64,000 bases of DNA. It comes from Pisaster brevispinus (lineage: Eukaryota > Echinodermata > Asteroidea > Forcipulatida > Asteriidae). The position numbers and the translations under genes are program-made. How positions within the stretch are numbered: position 1 is the stretch's first letter; each line of letters opens with the position of its first letter. The DNA is taken from contig JAMKCF010000060.1 of assembly GCA_023634235.1 (NCBI GenBank), positions 62,001 to 126,000 on the forward strand. Reading direction: 5' to 3'. Positions 23,501 to 33,200 of this stretch are shown piece after piece. Under the pieces are notes generated by a model, which was not told where the DNA came from, ran no database searches, and saw only the letters and a program-made list of their open reading frames with translations.

Positions 23501-26500
23501 GGTTTTTTTTACTTTCAAAAAATATTATTTTATCATAGTATTTTTCAACTATCGGATTGAATTGATGCTAATCCCCGTTCAGGTTGAATATGAGTATGTA
23601 CTGTGTATGAAAAAAATCATATCTCGTGAACCAAAAAGGGTTTTGACTTTAAGCTAATCATGAACTTAAACCTTATTGTGTCAATGAAACCACTTAGGTT
23701 TTTGTCATGATGACGTCATCAATGACGTCATAACATTAAATCAATGTTTAAATTTTACAAAAAAAATCTGAAAAAAACATAACTGCTACATACCAGATCT
23801 TTGGATCATGTGAAAGACCCTGGAGTGTATTTTTAAAATTATTTTACACCTCCAAAGTTGACTCTCAGTGACCTTTACTGAAAGATGAGTATTCCATACT
23901 TAAAAACCTCATATCCCATTAACCAAAAAAGGGTTGAGACCTAAAACTTTACATGTACTTAGACCTGAGTGTGTAAATGAAACCGCAGTTATTTTCGGGA
24001 TGATGACGACTCGATGGCGTCCTTACATAAAATTACCTATAATATGTAAACAATTTATATACGGAGAACCAAAATTGTTACATGCATAACTTGCACCATC
24101 CCCAATGATAACACAAATCTCCCTGTGAACTTCAATTCTGGTCAAAACTAAAAGCTTAAGTGAAAATAATCACCCCGGTCCTCATTTTGAGGCCTGCAAA
24201 CAATATGATCTTAAAATCAGATGGTCCCTCTATATGAAAAAAGTTTTACCTATAGGTCTTTCAATTCAAGCAAAACAATAACTTAAAACCTGTTACAATT
24301 TCAAAAACTTAGCAGATGCTTATGAATCTCAATGTCTTGATAAAAAATGAGCTATGAAAATGGAATGATTTCATAAGTTTTTAAATTTATCAAAGTGTTT
24401 TATTTTTTAATTTCGAAATCTTTTAACATTCACTTTACGCATCAATTTGTCGTCCTAAGCTATGTTTATTCGTTTTTTCTTTGAAAACACTACCTCTGCT
24501 AACTCGAAAATGTCTACACCGAACACCTTGTTTTTGTTATGCAACAAAAACTTATGTCTAGTTTATTAATTGTAGTGGTCACAACCAGTTAAATTGTCAA
24601 ATGAAGTTACATTCATTCACACACTCAAATATAAAATATAGGGCTGGATAGCTCAGTTGGTAGAGCGCCGGTACATTAATCCGGAGGTCGTTGGTTCAAG
24701 TCCCACTTTAGTCAATTTCTCTGTTCAAACCCAAATTAATTAAAAATTTACCCAGTCAGTTTCCCTTGTGGTTTATTACTTGATACTAAAATATAAATTA
24801 ACACAATTTTCAAAATTTATGAGTCACACCGAAAGGGAAGAAATATGAGCCAACATTAGGACTAGATGGCTTAGTTGGTAGAGCACCAACATGGCAATCC
24901 AGAGGTTGCAGGTTCAAATCCTACTCTGGTCAATTTGTCTTTGTTCGACCCCAAATTAATGACTAGCCGTGCGCATTGTTTTTGACAGAAAGCACACAGC
25001 AAGCCCCCAGTTTCCCTCCACGGTCAGCTCCTATGGAGAGAGTTCTACTACATCGCAGCGGCAGGGACACCCAACTTTGATAAGAGGAAGGGAATTCAGT
25101 CTGTCTCCAGGTACCATGGGATACCAACGAAGAGTTACTTCAAGCTTGGAAACAGGTGCATGGCTAAACCATTATTACTATACCTCATACATATTCATGA
25201 TCGAGAGCCGGATTCTCACTGGTCCAATCACCATCACGCGCCATATGCCATTTTTTGCTGTTTACCAAGCGCACGCTCGAGTATTCACGCACAGGTTAAA
25301 TATGCATGTGTAATAGAGTATCACATGGGCAACAGTCCCGCATAAGGTGAATATACGTCATACATGTAGTAGACTATCGCATGCATTACGGGAAAGCTCC
25401 ATTAAAGAAAGAGGCTCAATTGAAACATCCTTTTCGTCTGACAGCTCACACCATGTAATTGCTTATCCGGAAAGTGGACATAATTTGGATCATGCACAAA
25501 CCAGTAGGGCTGCTGACTGTCCCAGGCAGATTAACTGCTCATCCATTACGTTTAATAACCCAAGTAATTCAATGTAAACACACCAAATGGGTGAAAAGGA
25601 TGAATGGTTACCAATTTTTGGGGGTCAATACTCAGAAATTCTTTAATGGTTCTTTCCCGTAATGCGGGTAATAGCTACTATGCCTGCATTTTACGAAGCA
25701 ATTGTTGAACTGTCGCGCAGGTTTACACATACACAAAACCTTATCGATCGGATATATGTGGGGTCCTGCTGTTGTTGGTTTATTATTCCCTTTTCTAAAG
25801 AATACCTCTGTGGGGTCCAAGTTGAACCTAGAAAAACTTTGTGGGGACCATTGTTCCATTGTGAAAAGACCCCACAACGGCCCTTCCGTAAGCTCATGAA
25901 GAACATCACTGCTACATACACATGGAAATGTATTTGCACACGCTAATGTCAATCCGTGTTTTCTCGAGCTCAGTGATGCAGAAATAGAGAAGTGTGAGAT
26001 GCAGTAAAACTAATAAAAGTGCCCCTTCAGTGTATGTATCAATGTACACTCTTCTGATATTTTACCTGACAGGGTCGCACCGGATATCCGTTCATCGATG
26101 CCAGCATGATTCAGCTCAAGCAGGAGGGATGGATCCACCATCTGGCTCGCCATGCTGTCGCTTGCTTCTTGACCAGGGGGGACCTCTGGATCAGCTGGGA
26201 GGAGGGGCAGAAGGTAAGTTAGGTGTCTTGTCAAAATTAATCCAGGACATGTAGTCAGATGATATTCTCAAATGTCAATTTTTTTGTTGGATTTCCATCG
26301 GACTGTATTTGCTGGAAGGCACACAGTTCTCCGATGCACTAAAGACCCCTGTGCCAATTCATCCTGCTGAGCCCGGTTTCACTGGCTGATTAAATGTAGT
26401 ATAAACAAACTTGCAGTGTTGGGGTGATCTGGAAGGTTTGGAGGTCATTATATTTAACTAAGTTAAGACTATTTAGTGAGACGTGTAGAGATTCCATGCT

Positions 26501-29358
26501 TGTTTTCCAGTAGATAGCGATGTAAGTCTCTGCAATTTGCAAACGAATGTAGCCCCTGGCACTGTGAACTTCTCCCATGGTTTCTCCAACACTCAGTTTC
26601 AAACAAAGGTGAATTTTGGCGGGTAGAAAACCTGGTCCTGGATGGTGCTTATGCGCTGGTTGTCCTGGACTAATTTTGAGAAGGTCCCTTATGTTTCGAC
26701 CCAATTCGCCTGATGTCATTACCCATGATAAATCTTGGTTGATTGTGCCATGTTGGGAGTCAGATGCTCACCATATCATTACATGCAGTTTGAATCCCAA
26801 AATGGCCAACCATGGGCAGACAGTAGCCGTATGTTACATCACTGCAAGGGATTTATAGTTTGTAAATGATTCTACAAATACTCAGTAGAAGTTTATGTGA
26901 TTAAAACAAGCTGTGTTTATATTGTCTCAGCATATAGTTTATTGAATTGTGCCCCTCCTACTGTTTGACCATTCAATATCATTCACTGCGGTTTTGATAG
27001 ATAGATAAGATAGTGGCCAGCCTTCAATATGATATTATTAGGTGAATGCATCTACACAGTACACAGTCAACACTCTTATTGTCTGACCATTCAATGTCAT
27101 CCACTGCGATTTTGAATGAGAAAAAAAACATTGCCAGCCTCCAGTATGATTTCATGTGGTGAATGCATCTACACAGTACACAGTCAACCCTCCTACTGTC
27201 TGACCATAACATTAAAAAACTTTCAAACATTTCCCGGGATGGAAGCCACAATTGTTTTCAATAATTTCAAAAAGTTTGCCTCATTGGTCAGGATCATGTA
27301 CACTCCCAACTTTCAACCAATTAACGCAGCTTTTTCATGATGCAGTATACAGTTCCTCAAGTTTTAAATAAACTATTACCTCATTGGCTGAGAATTGACG
27401 TCAGTGTGCATTCCTATCCAATCGCAACAGGTGTTTGACAAATGGTTATTGGATGCTGACTACAGTCTGAATGCAGGGAACTGGATGTGGTTGTCAGCCA
27501 GTGCTTTCTTCCATCAGTATTTCAGAGTCTACAGCCCCATCGCCTTTGGGAAGAAAACAGACAAGAATGGAGATTACATCAGGTGAACTGTCTAATCCTT
27601 AATAACACCTTTTTACACTGGACGAACTCCCTGGGAAAAAATCTTGGGAGAATTAAGTTGATGTTTTTTTCACACTCAAATTTCAAACTCTACCCCTGCT
27701 TGGGAGTAGCATTAAGCACTTTGTGGCTGAACGGTTTAGTCCATCGGACTCAAGTTCTGATGGCTGAGTCATCAGGGGTTATTCCCTGGGCCAACTTCAC
27801 AGAGCTGCTTATAAGCAGAATATATTGCTTAACAAATTTCTGCTTAGCACAATTTAGCTGGAAACCAGTCACAACTTGCATGTGTAAAGTTTTATTGGCT
27901 GGTAACCTAATTTTTGTAACCAAAATCGTTTTGTGCTTTTTGTGCTAAGCAGCTCTATGACATTTGGCCCAGGTGAGACCCTTGTGTCCTTAAGCAAAGC
28001 ATCTAACCGTTATTGCTTCTCTTAACCTAGATGTATAAATGGGAAACTTTGTGGGCTGATACAGTATTGCGCTAGATTAACCCCATTGTAGCATAAGCAG
28101 CCTGGGGTTGCATGCTCCCCAGGGAGTTAGGAAGGTTTCAGGAATGGTCTAAGTATGCCTGATGAACAGGGATAATGATGTTGTTAAGTGCCTTAATCTA
28201 GCTACTAGGATATGTGTGCTAAAACAGAACAAAATATTTATATACTCCTTATTCCATGCGGGCCCATGGTGTAATGCAGATGTGATTTGCTAGGATTTTT
28301 TTCCTGATTTCAGGATTTGCAGAAAATTTCTTGAGCATTCAAATTTTCTTGAAAGAAGTAAAGCGATCACCAGAGGGAGACAGAAATAGTCCACATTGTG
28401 TCCAAACCTGTAGCTTTGTATTTCTGGTGATGCGCAGAGTCTTTAAACCCATTGAATTGTAACATCTTGGAGGGAGTCTGGGCCTAGAATATGGGGGCAG
28501 CCAGGGCAGAAAGCCACTTTTTTGAGGAATTCTCACATTGGTCAAATCTTATTCCTTGTAATAAATCTATCCGACATAAAACTTGCAATCGAAGAAAAGA
28601 TTGACAGTGTGGTTCTATATCAATTCTCTTAAGATGTCAATGTCATTCTGGTGTTTGGATTGTTTCTGAAGGTTTGCACTAGTAGCGCGTTTATAAATCG
28701 ACTTCAAACAACATGAACTTAAAGTTAGTCCTGGGGGACTGCTGTGCTGATTATCATCGGCAATTGGTTCTTGATTTACATTCATAGTCTGTGTCAGTAA
28801 GCTCGTAATTATGCAGATTGAGTTGAGGATGCAAAATACGAGGATTTTGCAGTGGGCTTCAAATCCCACGGGTCTTGACCAGGCAGAAGCAAACACACAT
28901 GGCAAAGAACTCTAGTTTTTTCTTTGAAGAGAACCTTATTTGAGCTTAACATCCAGTTTTCACTGCTTGTGAGGTAAACACAGTGGTACATAAAGAGAAG
29001 TCAGCCAAAATCTGCCACTTTATTTGATACAAAATAAATTCTCTGTGACATCTTTTTGTGGATTCAACATTTTTTTAAAACGATGAACCTTAAATTTTAC
29101 AATTCCAAGGAGGAACTCTTGAGAAAACTACCCGTATTTTTTTACATTTTGTGGCTCACTCCTTTCTTAGTGTTTTGGGGAACTAGCATGCATTGCTGGT
29201 GCCATCTTGAGTAAGGGAAGTGACTGGGAGCAACTGTCAACATAAAAGCTCAAATATTATTGTGATTTTTTTTTTCAGGAAGCAAAAAGAGAAAGACCAA
29301 AGACACGGACAAGACATCCACTTCTAAGAAGGCCAAGAAGCTGACAGATTTCTACTAG
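13766..29358 (+). CDS. phr6-4: (6-4) photolyase gene, nine exons found, frame interrupted
   Basis: This is a cryptochrome/photolyase family member. Animal (6-4) photolyases bind FAD and use light to reverse UV-induced (6-4) pyrimidine-pyrimidone photoproducts in nuclear DNA. Exons read in order: HWFRKGLRL (alpha/beta antenna domain), [22 protein letters not shown] and [14 protein letters not shown] and [31 protein letters not shown] with [31 protein letters not shown], and a basic C-terminal tail ending LTDFY. The motif [15 protein letters not shown] favours (6-4) photolyase over vertebrate-type CRY. The two active-site histidines known from Xenopus (6-4) photolyase fall in WIHHLARH. Exon phases agree at each junction except where an exon is missing (27583-29278). 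Indels break the first exon and the sixth. The gene is either a decaying copy or affected by assembly error. The start codon was not found. Confidence 0.88.
14881..15291 (-). mobile_element. full-length tRNA-derived SINE (Leu/Ser-like head), family A
   Basis: On the minus strand the head near 15291 reads GTGGCCGAGCGG, a class II tRNA-like A box, followed by a B box GGGTTCGAGTCCC. The body carries CTTAAGCAAGACACTTAACC and GGGACGTAAAGCCG, a phrase familiar from marine-invertebrate SINEs. The 3' end is a trinucleotide (TTA)n tail at 14881-14911. It lies about 85 bp before photolyase exon B. Confidence 0.85.
15377..15571 (+). CDS. phr6-4: photolyase exon B
   Basis: Acceptor CTGTAG and donor GTGAGG bound an intact 195 bp exon, phase 2 in and phase 2 out. 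It encodes [16 protein letters not shown], then [20 protein letters not shown] and SHTLYHPE, the second half of the N-terminal alpha/beta domain. Confidence 0.93.
16035..16400 (-). mobile_element. decayed SINE, family A
   Basis: The minus strand carries a head near 16390 (GAGCGGTTTAGAGCACCAGAC), a B box GGGTTCGAATC and the CTTGAGCAAGACACTT body. The head and body are rearranged relative to the copy at 14881-15291, with a second CGAGTCATCA segment. Confidence 0.65.
16572..16690 (+). CDS. phr6-4: photolyase exon C
   Basis: Acceptor ATGCAG and donor GTAAGT bound an intact 119 bp exon, phase 2 in and phase 1 out. It encodes [14 protein letters not shown] and then a segment ending EECIG. The junction codon with exon B is AGT (Ser), where many relatives have Arg. 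Confidence 0.9.
16800..16895 (-). mobile_element. SINE fragment, family B
   Basis: In reverse complement this matches the family B copies at 24641-24787 and 24862-24962: a B-box-like GGTTCAAATTCCACTC, then GTCAATTTTTCTTTGTTCAA and the tail CCCAGTCAGTTTCCCTTG. Confidence 0.7.
16901..16985. repeat. 85 bp intronic foldback hairpin
   Basis: AAGGACTC...AGTGGCAGC..AGCATTCCT on the left pairs with AGGAATG..GCTGCCACT...GAGTCCTT-like sequence on the right, leaving a loop of about 20 bases. It lies in the intron after exon C. It may be a small foldback repeat; a precursor-miRNA-like role is speculation. Confidence 0.6.
17185..17339 (+). CDS. phr6-4: photolyase exon D
   Basis: Acceptor TTTAG and donor GTGGGT bound an intact 155 bp exon, phase 1 in and phase 0 out. 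It encodes [20 protein letters not shown] and then a segment with [20 protein letters not shown], matching the inter-domain linker and the conserved PGGE motif. Confidence 0.92.
17725..18213 (+). repeat. 75 bp direct repeats 414 bp apart, ending in splice-acceptor-like sequence
   Basis: Bases 17725-17799 recur at 18139-18213 with about one mismatch. Each copy ends CTCTCCTCCTATTTTCCAG, a strong pyrimidine tract plus AG. The first copy is followed at once by GTAAAT. The 339 bp between could be an inserted element with short terminal direct repeats. No known family is assigned. Confidence 0.7.
18466..18537 (-). repeat. tRNA-like sequence, probably a SINE head
   Basis: On the minus strand it has an A-box-like TGGTCTGGTGGTAAGAC and a T arm GTGGGTTCGAATCTCAC with a 5 bp stem. 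The acceptor stem pairs poorly and the anticodon stem is imperfect, so a functional tRNA gene is unlikely. Confidence 0.5.
19669..19738 (-). repeat. tRNA-like sequence, probably a SINE head
   Basis: On the minus strand it has CACGGTCTAGTGGTAGGTCA (A-box region) and AGGGTTCAAATCCT (B box). The stems do not close as a complete cloverleaf. Confidence 0.45.
20090..20233 (+). CDS. phr6-4: photolyase exon E
   Basis: Acceptor GTTTAAG and donor GTAATC bound an intact 144 bp exon, phase 0 on both sides. It encodes [20 protein letters not shown], then [20 protein letters not shown] and [13 protein letters not shown] is a hallmark of the FAD-binding helical domain. Confidence 0.93.
20338..24856 (+). 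mobile_element. old dispersed repeat split by a 4.1 kb tandem-duplicated insertion
   Basis: The outer halves (20338-20450 and 24566-24856) match the uninterrupted repeat at 8988-9242. The insertion (about 20451-24565) opens with AGGTGTTCGGGC, itself part of a hairpin, and closes with CCGAACACCTTG, giving inverted GGTGTTCGG termini. Inside are two diverged tandem copies, roughly 20565-22600 and 22625-24550, sharing blocks such as GATGTCCACCTGCTTTAGGG and ACATTGGTT(T/C)GTTTCTCA, and each ending with the CCGAACACC terminus. A (CTT)n microsatellite lies at 20516-20555. No coding capacity was recognised. Confidence 0.75.
24641..24787 (+). mobile_element. SINE family B with 8 bp target duplication
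   Basis: It starts GGGCTGGATAGCTCAGTTGG, a tRNA-like A box, and has a B box GGTTCAAGTCCCAC. The tail continues TCAATTTCTCTGTTCAAACC and CCCAGTCAGTTTCCCTTG. AAAATATA precedes it (24633-24640) and follows it (24788-24795) as a target-site duplication. It sits within the right half of the older repeat, so it inserted later. Confidence 0.85.
24862..24962 (+). mobile_element. SINE family B, ends just before the exon F acceptor
   Basis: The head reads ACTAGATGGCTTAGTTGGTA with a B box GGTTCAAATCCTACTC, followed by the family B tail TCAATTTGTCTTTGTTCGAC and CCCAAATTAATGAC. Only about 25 bases separate its end from the splice acceptor at 24988. Confidence 0.8.
24989..25155 (+). CDS. phr6-4: photolyase exon F, one base short
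   Basis: Acceptor TTGACAG and donor GTGCAT bound 167 bp, although phase 0 neighbours require a multiple of three. It encodes [20 protein letters not shown] and then NFDK. After 25084 the family-like frame is shifted: [20 protein letters not shown], then WKQ. The family motif is NFDKMEGNPIC, so a single base is missing at about 25085-25086, where AG stands for the Met codon. Confidence 0.9.
26073..26213 (+). CDS. phr6-4: photolyase exon G (active-site histidines)
   Basis: Acceptor CTGACAG and donor GTAAGT bound an intact 141 bp exon, phase 0 both sides. It encodes [20 protein letters not shown] and then [19 protein letters not shown], the FAD-contacting core with the catalytic histidine pair of (6-4) photolyases. 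Confidence 0.95.
26955..27206 (+). repeat. two tandem copies, ~125 bp unit
   Basis: TTGACCATTCAATATCATTC (near 26966) and TGACCATTCAATGTCATC (near 27084) start units that both contain GTGAATGCATCTACACAGTA and CACAGTCAAC. The array is intronic. Confidence 0.7.
27431..27582 (+). CDS. phr6-4: photolyase exon H (FAD pocket, (6-4)-type signature)
   Basis: Acceptor CAACAG and donor GTGAAC bound an intact 152 bp exon, phase 0 in and phase 2 out. It encodes [20 protein letters not shown], then [16 protein letters not shown] and [13 protein letters not shown]. In the family this is followed directly by a KY(L/V)P... IYEPW segment, which is not present downstream. Confidence 0.95.
27721..28220 (+). 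mobile_element. SINE family A interrupted by a small MITE
   Basis: The head TTGTGGCTGAACGGTTTAGT and the body CTTGTGTCCTTAAGCAAAGC are separated by a 185 bp element (27787-27971). That element has inverted ends: TGGGCCAACTTCACAGAGCTG on the left and the reverse complement of TGGGCCAAATGTCATAGAGCTG on the right, followed by internal TGCTTAGCAC motifs. Confidence 0.7.
29279..29358 (+). CDS. phr6-4: photolyase last exon: basic tail ending LTDFY
   Basis: A strong acceptor (long T run then CAG) precedes 29279. The open frame gives [20 protein letters not shown] then LTDFY and a TAG stop at 29356-29358. SKKRK suits a nuclear localisation signal, and the terminal KKLTDFY resembles a PCNA-interacting (PIP) box. 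The exon needs an incoming phase of 1, whereas exon H leaves phase 2, so at least one exon is missing between them. Assignment to this gene rests on position, strand, phase logic and composition. Confidence 0.65.
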
Positions 29359-30114
29359 ATACAATCAAGGCTAGAGAAACACCCTATTTCACTGAGGCAT
29401 AGAGTGATCACCGGGCATGTTGAAATGCTCAATGCCCACCACCTTTTACAGTTGGGCTTTAGCCAGCCTGAGGATAACTTCACGGTACCCATTAGGGTTA
29501 TTTCAGAGATATCACATCATGTATCATCAGTAAAGGATTCGCCTGAATATATTGACCATGCTGCATGTCCAAATTCTGCAACAATCGCTATCTTAATCAA
29601 ATGACCTGTGGCCATCTTGGTTTGACAAGAGGTCACTGCAATGACCGAGTTCAGGGAAATTGACATCAACTGTCATGTTTCTTCTTGAAGAAAACTTTCC
29701 CATTCAAAGTAAAGATTATTGTTTGGAACTAAATCAATTTAAGATATCCATTGCAGGCACAGAGTAAATATCATAGTGCTTCTTATTTCTATGGAAACAC
29801 ACCCGTCTAAAGACAATCTGTCTCCGTTTCAAACCCTAAAACTTTGGTCAATGCCTTGATTGACATTCAACCCTAACGTGCTTGGTATTGCCTTTGATTA
29901 AAGACTATCAGTGCATGGCTGAGGATGTATAGTTACAGTACATGAATTATAACTTAAATTAAAATTACATGGACCTATCTAACAGGACTGGGACCCCCGT
30001 GTCTAACACCATAGTTTCCGTCACTACTGAGGGACCCACCACATCGTCCCATACGCAGCCCTAGTTTAAAGTATGATTTTGGCACCCCATGTTTTCCCAG
30101 TGTTGGGATCAGTT
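29359..30114 (+). other. probable photolyase 3' UTR and downstream
   Basis: Sequence after the stop has no recognised coding. An ATTAAA at about 29898 is a possible polyadenylation signal; no AATAAA was seen nearby. Confidence 0.35.
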
Positions 30115-30290
30115 CCACTGTTTGGCCTAGAACTACCATGATTTTACAGTTTGGCCAGGAACTACCATGATTTTCAGCTTGGCCAGGAACTATCATGATT
30201 TTCAGCTTGGCCAGGAACTACCCTGATTTTACAGTATAGCCAAAAACTATCATGATTTTACAGTTTGGCCAGGGACTATCATGGTTATAC
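30115..30290 (+). repeat. minisatellite, ~30 bp unit
   Basis: About six copies of a unit like TTTGGCCAGGAACTACCATG followed by ATTTTACAG, with C/T variation (CTACC or CTATC). Confidence 0.8.
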
Positions 30291-33200
30291 ATGCAGATCT
30301 GATATAAACTTCTCCATTATTGGAGAGTACTTCAGTATTTTTTCTGACTTGTTACATTTCAGCTCAAATACTGACATCTCGGGAGTTACAGTAAACTAGT
30401 TTACTGTGCCATTAGAAATGGATTCTTATCCAAGGCAAGCCACTGATTTTTTAAACATTCAAGCTTATTAGAATCACACTGAGGCTCAAGTCTCCAATAG
30501 ACTGCTGCCTTTCTCAACCTGTGATTATTGTCATGGTGATTATTAACCCAACAGTTTGGGTATTTTTAGCTGCAGTGCAATGACATGCAGGATAGAACTA
30601 AACTCATTTTCAAGTTCTCCATTATTGTTGTTTATTGTTTTTTTTATTTTATCTTATTTTATTTTGATTTGCCTTGCTTGAAATAGTGAAACAGATTTGA
30701 AAACTACCTGCAGTTCAGTTCGGTTTTCGTTGCATACTTTAAAACATATTACATCAACGGTTTGTCTTTTGAAAGTAATTGGTTGATTTTGTTATCAAGA
30801 TATTGAGGAGTACCCAAGTGGGTTTTCGGATTATTTTAAAATATAATTTGGACTTTTTTTTTCACAGAAACTGGATTTGTCTCTTCAGTAAGAGATCTTT
30901 TGAACAAACTGAGTTTGTTGCAACAAGGTTTAAACATCAAATTAGATGTTACTCATTTTGAATGAGTATGGTTTTTCCTCTTTCAGTAGGATTACATTTT
31001 CAACAAACTGTAATTAAGCAGATTATTAAGCAGTTTATGTTCCATTTAAAAGTATGATTTCTAACAGAAGGGTGATTCACTGTTGAAGTAGAAGAAGCAG
31101 CTTCACAGTGCTATTGGTGAAATGGCAACCTTTTAAATCCTAAATTGAGATTACTTTGTCAACTTGTTTGCTTAAAACTTTTTTGTTCTGTTTTTAAACG
31201 TTTTGCTAGGAAGATTTCTTGGTGTGTTTTAAGGGTCACCAAACAGTATTTGAAAATAGCTCATTCATTTCTGCTTCATTAACTAATATCTTATCCATTT
31301 GTTAGAGTACACAAGGTTGGTTTTTGCTCTGTGAATTTTCATATTAAGTTTTGAAATGTAATGCACTGTTTTTAAGATTTGTATCTGCTTTTTTATTTTG
31401 TTATTTTAGTTTTACTAAATTTAATTGTCATTGATTTGAAAAGCTGCTGTTCACTGTTGTGCTGATGATTACTTTTTTTAAATTTAATTGACTGGGTATT
31501 TATATTTGCTTCCTCAAAAATTTATTTTCGCTCTTTTTAATGGATTGTCTTTTCCTTAAGATTACAAAACTTTTTTAACACGAGGCAGAGAGTGATTTAG
31601 ACTGTGATCGTTCAACAAATGATTGGCTGACTTAAACATTGTGACCAAAATCCCTTTGTATGACAAACATCTCAGAAATACTTGGCAAAAACGTACGAAC
31701 ATTGATGATATTCCATTTCTTCCATGTGCAATGCCCGGAGTGGAAGATGGATACATTTTCCTTTGGAAAGAAAACTGGTTATTATAGTTCAAAGGATCTT
31801 TACCATGTTACAGCCAACTGTGGGTCTCTGATTCATCCAGGCCGCCAAGTCTTCGGAAGGTTGACACACCACAAACAGCCAAACACCTGCAAAGTGCATT
31901 CAGAGGACAACACACCGACCAGCCTGCCGACACCTGCGGGCGGGGAACACTTGTGCGAGCACCAGGATGGCTTGCATGCACTGGGGTGCCATAAGAGGGG
32001 AGGGGATACATTCTTATTTTAGTAGGTAAATGTTGTGTTAATGCTCCTCAGAACATTATCAGTACATACGATTCACTTAGTACAAAGACTCCCGAAAGAC
32101 GATTTGTAGTTAACTTCTTCTGCAAGCAGTCTATTTATTTCTACATAAGGCCTTTCATACAGTAGTGCACCCTTAGGTGCCCAAGATAGGAATACCTACA
32201 ATTACTTTCCCCATCCCACTTTAATTTCCCTTCCGATCATTAAGATGTCATCATACCTAGAATGAGGCAAAAACCACATCCTTGAGTCTGAGTGGTGCCT
32301 AACCACAGACCCCCACACCCTCCTCAGTATTCTAGGAATACCATTACTACCACAATGACCTTCTCACAACCAGGCTGTGGGTGAAAGTTCGGACATGCCT
32401 AATAATGACATCACAGTAAAATACAAAGTAACTTTTTATTAGTAACATAATTGTATACTGGAAAAGATTGGCAAAACAACTGTGTCATTTTTTATTTAGA
32501 AAAGGAAGATCCAACATTTTGATTTCGGCTTTTTAAGACGATTTGTCCATGTCTTAATATCTGTGTAAAAAAAAAAACTATTTAGCTTTTCTAACAATGT
32601 GTATACACCTTCATCAGATATTGTCCACATATTTAAATACATACATTTTGATACAAAAAGTCTTTAGGAAATAGTTCACATTGTTAGACAGCTTACTAGT
32701 TTCTTGTAATTTCTAAGGTACTGCTTGTGTGTATCAGAGGATTGAAGGCATGTGATAATGTAAAACGTGTTTGGAATATATGAACTTGTGAATTATCTCA
32801 CACATTCCTTAGTTTAAACACTTTCTCCTCTTAAATTTCCAGTGAGTTGACCAACCATTAAATTGAAACCATGCACATGCACAGATTATGATGAGTGGAA
32901 CTGCTGAACAAAAATCTGTTAGTATACCGACAAAAGTTACACAATAATACAACATGTATGTGTGTTTTGTGTAGATTTCTCTTTCATTTAAAGATTCCAT
33001 AAAATGATCAGTAGTTGGAGGGTTTGATAGTATTTTTAGTATTCTTTTGTACAAATAGATGACCTATGCAACCAATTAGGTTTGACCAATTCACTGTGCG
33101 TACCCTGCCGTCGAGTCAGCAATTTAAGAGTTCTGGACCCCGCCAACCCTTGGTTCGCAGGCAACAGAGTACCACAGCCATGACAGTGCAGGGAGGCCAT

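Noticed and set aside
24641..24712. Functional tRNA gene
   Set aside because: A and B boxes are present but the acceptor stem does not pair, and a SINE tail and target duplication follow. It is a SINE head.
27487..27948. 153-residue plus-strand frame overlapping photolyase exon H
   Set aside because: It is out of frame with the conserved FAD-pocket motif in exon H and runs on into SINE and MITE sequence.
13766..29358. Cryptochrome (circadian, CRY1/2 type) instead of (6-4) photolyase
   Set aside because: Exon H carries [15 protein letters not shown], typical of (6-4) photolyases; vertebrate-type CRYs have SCSSFFQQFFHCYCP at that place.
31660..32022. 120-residue plus-strand frame
   Set aside because: No recognisable motif, it begins in AT-rich sequence, and it has no splice or regulatory support. 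Likely chance.
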